Source: Streptomyces spirodelae
GTDB taxonomy: Bacteria; Actinomycetota; Actinomycetes; Streptomycetales; Streptomycetaceae
Assembly: GCF_017676385.1 (NCBI RefSeq)
Contig: NZ_JAFFZN010000023.1
Span: 62,001 to 126,000 of the forward strand
Direction: 5' to 3'
Length of the DNA: 64,000 nt
Position numbers and translations under genes: made by a program. The notes beneath the pieces were generated by a model. The model was given only the letters and a program-made list of their open reading frames with translations, ran no database searches and was not told the DNA's origin. Positions 50,731 through 57,340 of this stretch are shown here, one piece after another (positions within the stretch are counted from its first letter, which is position 1; each line of letters begins with the position of its first letter).

Positions 50731-51435
50731 GTGAGCCGCTCAGTGCTCGTGACCGGAGGGAACCGCGGCATCGGCCTCGCCATCGCCCGTGCCTTCGCCG
50801 AGGCAGGCGACAAGGTCGCCGTCACCTACCGCTCCGGAGAGCCGCCCGAGGGCTTCCTCGGCGTCAAGTGCGACATCACCGAGCCGGAGCAGGTGGAGCA
50901 GGCGTACAAAGAGATCGAGGAGAAGCAGGGCGCGGTCGAGGTGCTCGTCGCCAACGCGGGCATCACCCGCGACCAGCTTCTGCTGCGGATGTCCGAGGAC
51001 GACTTCGCCTCGGTCGTCGACACCAACCTCACCGGTACCTACCGGGTGGTCAAGCGCGCCTCCCGCGCCATGCTGCGCGCCCGCAAGGGCCGTATCGTGC
51101 TGATCTCCTCGGTCGTCGGGCTGATGGGCCAGGCCGGGCAGGCCAACTACGCCGCGTCCAAGGCAGGTCTCGTGGGCTTCGCCCGCTCGCTCTCCCGTGA
51201 GCTGGGCTCCCGCAACATCACCTGCAACGTCGTCGCGCCCGGCTTCGTCGACACCGACATGACCCGCGCACTCACCGACGAGCAGCGCGAGGAGATCGTC
51301 AAGCAGGTGCCGCTGGGCCGCTACGCCGCGCCGGAGGAGGTCGCCTCCTCGGTCCGCTTCCTGGCGTCCGACGAGGCCGCATACATCACCGGAGCCGTCA
51401 TTCCCGTGGACGGCGGATTGGGCATGGGTCACTGA
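50731..51435 (+). CDS. fabG: 3-oxoacyl-ACP reductase FabG
   Basis: 234 residues. NADPH-dependent ketoacyl reductase of type II fatty acid synthesis. Seen: VLVTGGNRGIGLAIARAF, VANAGIT (NAG), serine in VLISSVVGLMG, and YAASKAGLVGFARSL with the active-site tyrosine and lysine. GTG 50731 after AAAGGGTGG. It lies 2 bp before fabI, forming a fabG-fabI operon as in mycobacterial mabA-inhA. Confidence 0.95.
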   Translation: MSRSVLVTGGNRGIGLAIARAFAEAGDKVAVTYRSGEPPEGFLGVKCDITEPEQVEQAYKEIEEKQGAVEVLVANAGITRDQLLLRMSEDDFASVVDTNLTGTYRVVKRASRAMLRARKGRIVLISSVVGLMGQAGQANYAASKAGLVGFARSLSRELGSRNITCNVVAPGFVDTDMTRALTDEQREEIVKQVPLGRYAAPEEVASSVRFLASDEAAYITGAVIPVDGGLGMGH

Positions 51436-51437
51436 AC

Positions 51438-52217
51438 ATGAGCGGAATCCTCGCCGGAAAGCGCGTCCTGATCACCGGAGTGCTGACCGACTCCTCGATC
51501 GCCTTCCACGCGGCCAAGGTCGCCCAGGAGGAGGGCGCCGAGGTGGTGTTGACCGGCTTCGGGCGGCTCTCCCTGGTGGAGCGCATCGCCAAGCGGCTGC
51601 CCAAGGAGGCGCCGGTCATCGAGCTGGACGTGCAGAACAAGGAGCACCTGGACGGGCTCGCCGCCAAGGTCACCGAGCACCTCGGTGACGACGCCGCGCT
51701 CGACGGGGTCGTGCACTCCATCGGCTTCGCGCCGCAGGACGCGCTGGGCGGCAACTTCCTCAACACCGAGTGGGAGTCGGTCGCCACGGCCGTCGAGGTC
51801 TCGGCGTTCTCGCTCAAGGCGCTGACGATGGCGCTGCTGCCGCTGCTGGAGAAGCGCGGCGCCTCCGTCGTGGGCATGGACTTCGACGCGCAGCTCGCCT
51901 GGCCGAAGTACGACTGGATGGGTGTCTCCAAGGCGGCGCTGGAGGCCACTTCCCGCTACCTCGCGCGCGATCTGGGCCACAAGAACATCCGCTGCAACCT
52001 GGTCTCCGCCGGCCCCATCAAGTCGATGGCCGCCAAGTCCATCCCGGGCTTCGAGGAGCTGTCCGACGTGTGGAACACCCGCGCGCCCATCGGCTGGGAC
52101 CTCGCCGACCCCGAGCCCGCGGGCCGCGGCGTCGTCGCCCTGCTGTCCGACTTCTTCCCCAAGACCACGGGCGAGATCGTCCATGTGGACGGCGGCGTCC
52201 ACATGATGGGTGCCTAA
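51438..52217 (+). CDS. fabI: Enoyl-ACP reductase FabI/InhA
   Basis: 259 residues. Final reductase of fatty-acid elongation. Seen: ILAGKRVLITGVLTDSSIAF, ALDGVVHSIGFAPQ, FDAQLAWPKYDWMGVSKAALE with Tyr and Lys spaced Y-x6-K, and LVSAGPIKSMAAKSIPGF. This is the InhA branch, the target of isoniazid-like drugs. ATG 51438 directly follows the fabG stop. Confidence 0.97.
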   Translation: MSGILAGKRVLITGVLTDSSIAFHAAKVAQEEGAEVVLTGFGRLSLVERIAKRLPKEAPVIELDVQNKEHLDGLAAKVTEHLGDDAALDGVVHSIGFAPQDALGGNFLNTEWESVATAVEVSAFSLKALTMALLPLLEKRGASVVGMDFDAQLAWPKYDWMGVSKAALEATSRYLARDLGHKNIRCNLVSAGPIKSMAAKSIPGFEELSDVWNTRAPIGWDLADPEPAGRGVVALLSDFFPKTTGEIVHVDGGVHMMGA

Positions 52218-52257
52218 GTCCCCTCGCGGGGCGGGTTTTCCGCCGCGGCGCCGCCGT

Positions 52258-52968
52258 CTACAGCGCGCCCTCGCCCCATTCCGCCGTATGAGAGGCCGCC
52301 TCCTCGGAGGCGGCCTCTGCGTCCTGGTCGTGGATGGCCTCCAGCAGCCGCGCGTGGTCCATGTGGTTCTCCGGGCGCAGCTCGTCGCCGACGTCCTGCC
52401 GCAGATAGGCCCGCAGCACCTCGCCCAGGTCGGCGTAGACCGCCGCCAGGACCTCGTTGTGGGAAGCGGCCACCACGCCCATGTGCAGGCTCCGGTCGGC
52501 GTCGATGAAGCGTTCGACGTCACCCGAGTCCCATGCCGCCTCGCGGCGGGCCAGCAGCCCGTCGAGCTGCCGCAGGTCGGCTTCCGTACGGCGGCGCGCC
52601 GCCAGCCGAGCTCCGGCCGTCTCCAGGGCCGAGCGCAGCTCCGCCACGTGCCGCAGATCGGCCCCGGCGAACCTGCGGTGCATCACCCCGGCCAGCTCGC
52701 TGGTGGCCACCACATAGGTGCCCGAGCCCTGCCGGATGTCCAGCAGCCCGTTGTGCGCGAGCGCGCGCACTGCCTCCCGCACGGTGTTACGGGCCACCCC
52801 CAGCTGCTCGACCAGCTCCGGCTCGGTCGGGATGCGGCTGCCCACCGGCCACTGGCCCGAGGTGATCTGCTGCCGCAGTGCGGCGATCACCTGGGTGGCC
52901 AAGGGCGCGCGCTGGGGAGTGGCGAGCGAGGGAAGCTGGGGCTGGGCAATCGGTTGGCCGTTATTCAT
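52258..52968 (-). CDS. GntR-family regulator (FadR/FCD subgroup)
   Basis: 236 residues. N-terminal winged HTH (LATQVIAALRQQITSGQWPVGSRIPTEPEL split across residues 23-50, then LGVARNTVREAVRALAHNGLL), followed by an all-helical FCD domain. The FCD metal residues are likely D and H in FIDADRSLHMGVVAASHN. Start ATG 52968: TAGAAT on the same strand is 6 nt before it, so it is leaderless. It is divergent from the MFS gene, whose start is 24 bp away, making shared control very likely. Its 3' end runs into a hairpin. Confidence 0.92.
   Translation of the reverse strand: MNNGQPIAQPQLPSLATPQRAPLATQVIAALRQQITSGQWPVGSRIPTEPELVEQLGVARNTVREAVRALAHNGLLDIRQGSGTYVVATSELAGVMHRRFAGADLRHVAELRSALETAGARLAARRRTEADLRQLDGLLARREAAWDSGDVERFIDADRSLHMGVVAASHNEVLAAVYADLGEVLRAYLRQDVGDELRPENHMDHARLLEAIHDQDAEAASEEAASHTAEWGEGAL
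52291..52318. terminator. Hairpin over the 3' end of the GntR gene
   Basis: 13-bp perfect stem AGAGGCCGCCTCC / GGAGGCGGCCTCT with only a 2-nt spacer, inside the last codons of the GntR gene. It may terminate both it and fabI. Confidence 0.65.
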
Positions 52969-52974
52969 CCCATG

Positions 52975-52984
52975 ATTCTATGAT
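52975..52984. promoter_or_regulatory. Overlapping divergent -10 elements of the GntR and MFS genes
   Basis: Plus strand TATGAT (52979-52984) is 7 nt before the MFS ATG at 52992; minus strand TAGAAT (52980-52975) is 6 nt before the GntR ATG at 52968. The two hexamers overlap by two bases. The flanking CCCATGA/TGATGGG is an imperfect palindrome that could be the GntR operator. Confidence 0.7.
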
Positions 52985-52991
52985 GGGTCGC

Positions 52992-54344
52992 ATGGCACTG
53001 GCAGACGACGACAGCAGGAATTCCACACCCTCAACCGATCTGAGTACCCGCACCGCTCCCGAGCCCCCAGCTGCGGCTCTCACGGCGGCCCCCGCGGCGC
53101 CGCCCGGACCCGGTGCCGCCTCCCCTGCGGGACCGCGCTGGCTGCTCGGCCTCGTCGCTGCCGGAATGGTGATCGCGGCGCTCAACCTGCGCCCCGCCAT
53201 ATCCGGACTCGGCCCGCTGCTGGAGGAGGTCCGGCGCGGTCTGCACATGAACGGCACCGTCGCCGGGCTGCTGACCTCCGTGCCGTCGCTCTGTTTCGCC
53301 GTCTTCGGCGGACTCGCCCCCCGGCTGGCCCGCCGCCGCGGCCCGGCAACCGTCGTGCTGGGCGGGATGGTCGCCATCGCCCTCGGGCTCGCGCTGCGGC
53401 CACTGGCGGGCGGCACCACGGCCTTCCTCGCCGCCACCGCGCTCGCTCTGGCCGGAATCGCGGTGAGCAACGTACTGATGCCCGTGGTCGTCAAGCACTG
53501 GTTCCCCGACCGGGTCGGCTCCATGACGGGGCTCTACTCGATGGCGCTCGCCCTGGGCACCGCAGGCGCCGCCGCCGTCACCGTGCCGATGACCGACGCG
53601 CTCGGCGGCAGCTGGCGCGTCGGCCTGGGCGCCTGGGCGCTGCTGGCCGCTGTCGCCGTCGTGCCCTGGGCCGTGATCTCCCGGGGCCGCTCCGACCGCG
53701 CCCCCGGGGCGCAGAGCGCACCGGAGACCGTTCCCGGGCAGCCCGGCGAGCAGGCCGCGACCGGCCTGCGGATCACCAAGTCGCCCACCGCCTGGGCGCT
53801 CGGCGTCTTCTTCGGACTCCAGGCGTCCGCCGCCTACATCACCATGGGCTGGCTGCCGCAGATCTTCCGGGACGCGGGAGTCTCGGCCTCGGCGGCCGGG
53901 GTGATGCTCGCGGTGACGATGGGCATGGGCGTCCCGCTCTCCTTCGTCCTGCCGAAGCTGGCCGCCCGGATGCGGCACCAGGGCCCCCTGGTGTTCGCCC
54001 TGGGCGTCTGCGGCCTGGTCGGCTACGCGGGCCTGTGGTTCGCGCCCGCCGCGGGCGCCTGGGTATGGGCGCTGGTGCTGGGCGTCTCCAACTGCGCCTT
54101 CCCGCTGGCCCTCACCATGATCGGGATGCGCTCCCGCTCCCACACCGGTGTCGTCAAGCTCTCCGCCTTCGCACAGAGCACCGGCTATCTGATCTCCATC
54201 CCCGGCCCGCTGCTGGTCGGCTCGCTGCACGACGTCAGCGGCGGCTGGCACTTGCCGCTCCTGCTGATGGCCGCGCTGATGCTGGCGCAGATGGCGACCG
54301 GGCTGCTGGCGGGCAGGGACCGGGTCATCGAGGAAGGGCGCTGA
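52992..54344 (+). CDS. MFS transporter, CynX/NimT (cyanate permease-like)
   Basis: 450 residues, 12 predicted helices. Ala/Pro-rich N-terminal tail, then LLGLVAAGMVIAALNLRPAISGLGPLLEEV (first helix and loop), the MFS motif GGLAPRLARRRG, and a long central cytoplasmic loop (ISRGRSDRAPGAQSAPETVP). Similar to CynX/NimT exporters of cyanate, nitroimidazoles or small antibiotics; substrate unknown. ATG 52992 is chosen because TATGAT lies 7 nt before it (leaderless); ATG 52980 and 52983 would lie within or before the -10. Confidence 0.85.
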   Translation: MALADDDSRNSTPSTDLSTRTAPEPPAAALTAAPAAPPGPGAASPAGPRWLLGLVAAGMVIAALNLRPAISGLGPLLEEVRRGLHMNGTVAGLLTSVPSLCFAVFGGLAPRLARRRGPATVVLGGMVAIALGLALRPLAGGTTAFLAATALALAGIAVSNVLMPVVVKHWFPDRVGSMTGLYSMALALGTAGAAAVTVPMTDALGGSWRVGLGAWALLAAVAVVPWAVISRGRSDRAPGAQSAPETVPGQPGEQAATGLRITKSPTAWALGVFFGLQASAAYITMGWLPQIFRDAGVSASAAGVMLAVTMGMGVPLSFVLPKLAARMRHQGPLVFALGVCGLVGYAGLWFAPAAGAWVWALVLGVSNCAFPLALTMIGMRSRSHTGVVKLSAFAQSTGYLISIPGPLLVGSLHDVSGGWHLPLLLMAALMLAQMATGLLAGRDRVIEEGR

Positions 54345-54361
54345 GTGCGACACTGGCTCAC

Positions 54362-54478
54362 ATGCCAGTGCTCGAACCGAACCCCCCGGAACCCCGGAAG
54401 AAGCTGCTGCTGATCTTCGGCGCGATGATCGCCGTCACCGTCGTCATCGCGGTGATCGCCAGCATCGTCGCGGGCTGA
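54362..54478 (+). CDS. 38-residue conserved membrane microprotein
   Basis: Pro/Glu-rich N terminus (PVLEPNPPEPRKK) followed by one helix LLLIFGAMIAVTVVIAVIASIV. It ends with VAG. ATG 54362 lies 7 nt after GACACT with no ribosome site, as for other leaderless starts here. I recall the same sequence type as widespread in streptomycetes. It starts 18 bp after the MFS stop. Confidence 0.7.
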   Translation: MPVLEPNPPEPRKKLLLIFGAMIAVTVVIAVIASIVAG

Positions 54479-54679
54479 GGCCGCCTCCGGCGCCCGGTCC
54501 GCGCCGCCGGGGGCTCCTGGCCGCACGGGCGGGGTGTAGCCGGCACCACCATCCCCTAGGGGGCCTGCCTCAGGGGTAACTGGGTGGCTCACCGGATGGG
54601 ACCGGCCTCCCGCCCTCCGTACCGTCGAGGCGTACACGAAAGACCAGCGAAGCCACCACGGAACCCGGAGGCGAGACCC

Positions 54680-54934
54680 ATGACGGCCCCCGCGCACCTC
54701 ACATCGGACCGGAGCAGGAGCCGCCCGGCCCCGGGCGGCACGCGGCCGGACGCCACCCGGCAGCAAGCAGCGCAGACACGGCTGCCCTGGTGGGGGGCGC
54801 TGCTCCCGGCACTCGGCTTCGTCCTGTTGCTGGTTCTCGTGGTCGGCGGGGGACAGGCGGACGCCGCCCAGCGCGCCGCCGACAGCCCGCTGCTGTCCTT
54901 CTTCACCCATCTGTGGGGCGCTGTGCTGGGCTAG
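54680..54934 (+). CDS. Small membrane protein
   Basis: 84 residues. A disordered basic N terminus (1-35) then one helix (WWGALLPALGFVLLLVLVVGGG) and a short polar/amphipathic end (LLSFFTHLWGAVLG). ATG 54680 with GGAGG eight bases upstream. No function recognised. Confidence 0.7.
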   Translation: MTAPAHLTSDRSRSRPAPGGTRPDATRQQAAQTRLPWWGALLPALGFVLLLVLVVGGGQADAAQRAADSPLLSFFTHLWGAVLG

Positions 54935-55081
54935 TCCGGCCCGGGGACGTCCTGCCGACAGGGGTCCCGGCTGAGCCGTCCCGGTGACGGGGTGAGCGGG
55001 GCATCACCGTCCGTCACCCGTAGGGGACCGGCCGTTCAACACCCCGCGCCTGACAGCGGGTTTCATGCGAAGCTGGGACAC

Positions 55082-55597
55082 ATGAGCGTCGATGTGCCCC
55101 GCAGTATCGTCCTTCTCCGGCACGCCAAGGCGGACTGGCCCCAGGTGGCGGACCACGAGCGGCCCCTCTCCGAGCGAGGCCGCCTGGACGCCCCCGCGGC
55201 GGGCGAATGGCTCGCCGGTCAGGGCATCACCCCGCAACTCACCCTCTGCTCGACAGCGACCCGTACCCGCGAGACATGGAAACTGGCCGTCTCGCACCTC
55301 CCCCAGCGTCCCAAGACGGTCTACGAGGAGCGGCTCTACGAGGCGCCTCCCGGCCAGATCATCGAAGTCATCAACGAAGTCGCCGACGAAGTGCGGGACT
55401 TGTTGATCATCGGTCACAACCCAGGAATGCAGTCGGTCGCCGATGTGCTCGCCGGCGCCGCCGACCAGGAAGCACAGGAACGGATGGCCCGGGGCTTCCC
55501 CACGGCGGGCGTGGCCATCCTGCGGTACACCGGCTCCTGGAAGTCGGTGGAGGCAGGCAGCGCCGAGCTGACCCGCTTCTGGTCACCGCACGAGTGA
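55082..55597 (+). CDS. sixA: SixA-type phosphohistidine phosphatase
   Basis: 171 residues. Histidine-phosphatase superfamily. Seen: the RHG-like motif IVLLRHAKADWPQV, STATRTRETWKL, and IIGHNPGMQS with the second histidine. The family dephosphorylates histidines of signalling proteins, but its partner here is unknown. ATG 55082 lies 7 nt after GAAGCT, probably leaderless. Confidence 0.85.
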   Translation: MSVDVPRSIVLLRHAKADWPQVADHERPLSERGRLDAPAAGEWLAGQGITPQLTLCSTATRTRETWKLAVSHLPQRPKTVYEERLYEAPPGQIIEVINEVADEVRDLLIIGHNPGMQSVADVLAGAADQEAQERMARGFPTAGVAILRYTGSWKSVEAGSAELTRFWSPHE

Positions 55598-55726
55598 CGG
55601 CGCCGGGCGGCGCCCACCGGTGCCGCACCGGACGGCGGGGAGGCTCGGACTCCACGGTCGGGCTCCCTCGGCCGAGGCACCTCGGTCGGGGCTCCTCGGT
55701 CGGGGCGACCCCGGTCAGGGGCCCCG
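55598..55726. repeat. Short tandem repeats between sixA and serB
   Basis: CCTCGGTCGGGGC occurs twice in 14-bp units near 55680-55707, and GTCAGGGGCCC twice near 55715-55738, running into the serB stop region. A GGCGCC-rich hairpin precedes. No gene. Confidence 0.55.
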
Positions 55727-56986
55727 TCAGGGGCCCTCGGCCAGGCCCCCCTCGATCCTCTCCGCCTCGGGGCCGTCCGCGGCCTCGACCTCCTCGCGTG
55801 TGATGCCCAGCAGATAGAGCACCGTGTCCAGGAAGGGCACGTTCACCGCGGTGTGGGCGGCCTCCCGCACCAGGGGCTTGGCGTTGAAGGCGACGCCGAG
55901 GCCCGCGGTGTTGAGCATGTCCAGGTCGTTGGCGCCGTCGCCGATGGCGACGGTCTGCGCCAGCGGAACCCCCGCCTCCTGTGCGAACCTGCGCAGCAGC
56001 CGTGCCTTGCCCGCGCGGTCGACGACCTCTCCGGTGACCCGCCCGGTCAGCCTGCCGTCGACGATCTCCAGGGTGTTGGCGGAGGCGAAGTCCAGCCCGA
56101 GTTCCTCCTGGAGCGCGTCCGTCACCTGGGTGAAGCCGCCGGAGACGACACCCACCTGGAAGCCGAGCCGCTTGAGCGTACGGACCAGGGTGCGGGCCCC
56201 GGGCGTGAGCCGCACTTCGTCTCGCACCTTGTCCACCACCGAGGCGTCGAGCCCCGCCAGCAGCTCCACCCGGGCGTGCAGCGACTCCTCGAAGTCCAGC
56301 TCGCCGCGCATCGCCCGCGTCGTCACCTCGGCGACCTCGGCCTCGCAGCCCGCGTGGGCGGCGAACAGTTCGATCACCTCGTCCTGGATGAGGGTGGAGT
56401 CGACGTCCATCACGACCAGCCGCTGTGCCCGCCGCTGCAGGCCCGAGGCGACGACGGCCACATCGACGCCGTACTTGGCCGCCTCCAGGGCCAGGGAGGT
56501 GCGCAGCAGCGCCGTCTCCGTGCCCGAGACGTCGAACTCGACAGCGAGCACCGGGTACTTGGCGAGCCGGAAGATACGGTCGATGTTGCCGCCGGTCGAG
56601 GTGATGCTGGCCGCTATGGCGGCGGTCGACTCCGCAGTGAGCGGGTGGCCCAGCACGGTGACGTGGGAACGCCCGGTGCCACGGGGCCGGTTGTCGCCGA
56701 TGCCGGAGATGATCTCGGCGGTCAGGCCCATCGACTCGGCCCAACTGTGCACGGTCGCGCGCAGCTCGCCCTCCGTGCCGGTGCCGGTGCTGGGCGCGGT
56801 CACCAGGGCGCACAGGGTGATGCGTCCACGGGTGACGAGCTGCTCGATGTCGACGACCTCGACGGCGAAGGCGGCGAGGGTGTCGAAGAGGCCGGCGGTG
56901 ATGCCGGGCCGGTCCTTGCCGAAGATCTTGACGAGCAGGGTCGGGGTGTCGGCGTACGACGGAGGCTGGGCCACAGGTGTGCTCAT
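55727..56986 (-). CDS. serB: Phosphoserine phosphatase SerB
   Basis: 419 residues. Last step of serine biosynthesis. N-terminal ACT domains (LLVKIFGKDRPGITAGLF; SHVTVLGHPLTAES) then a HAD domain: nucleophile DVDSTLIQDEVIELFA near residue 205, GVVSGGFTQVTDAL, and the acidic GDGANDLDMLNTAGLGVAF. ATG 56986 with GAGAGG a few bases upstream. Its C terminus runs into tandem repeats. Confidence 0.95.
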   Translation of the reverse strand: MSTPVAQPPSYADTPTLLVKIFGKDRPGITAGLFDTLAAFAVEVVDIEQLVTRGRITLCALVTAPSTGTGTEGELRATVHSWAESMGLTAEIISGIGDNRPRGTGRSHVTVLGHPLTAESTAAIAASITSTGGNIDRIFRLAKYPVLAVEFDVSGTETALLRTSLALEAAKYGVDVAVVASGLQRRAQRLVVMDVDSTLIQDEVIELFAAHAGCEAEVAEVTTRAMRGELDFEESLHARVELLAGLDASVVDKVRDEVRLTPGARTLVRTLKRLGFQVGVVSGGFTQVTDALQEELGLDFASANTLEIVDGRLTGRVTGEVVDRAGKARLLRRFAQEAGVPLAQTVAIGDGANDLDMLNTAGLGVAFNAKPLVREAAHTAVNVPFLDTVLYLLGITREEVEAADGPEAERIEGGLAEGP

Positions 56987-57340
56987 GGTCCTCTCACAGT
57001 ACCGCCGCCTGGTCCGGCCGCATTCCGGGGCCCTGGCGTACCCGGCCGCTGACACCCGCGCGGGCCCTGTTGTCCTTGTCGGTGGTGATCCGTGGTGATC
57101 AGTCGTGATCAGCGGCGACCCATGGGGACATACGCGTCGGGAGCCCTTTCTCTCCCTTTCCTGGCTGTTTCTCTCCGGTGCCGCGGCGGACTCTCCGACA
57201 TTCCCTGGACGGAACGGTCACAGCCTGGTTCCTACTGCTGGCCCGGCTTCCTGTCGGGCGGCCGAGCCTGAAATAGTTCCTCACGATGTTCGCCATCCCT
57301 AGACTCCCTCTCTGCAGGGGGTACCTCGGGGGACAACTTT
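56987..57340. promoter_or_regulatory. Intergenic region with triple GATC repeat and FHA-ABC promoter
   Basis: 354 bp. Three copies of a 10-bp unit ending GTGATC have GATC at 57087, 57097 and 57107, exactly one helical turn apart. TAGACT at 57300-57305 is the -10 for the FHA-ABC gene. No gene seen. Confidence 0.6.

Noticed and set aside
52980..52983. Earlier ATG codons for the MFS gene
   Set aside because: They lie within the -10 TATGAT; the ATG at 52992 fits a leaderless start at 7 nt.
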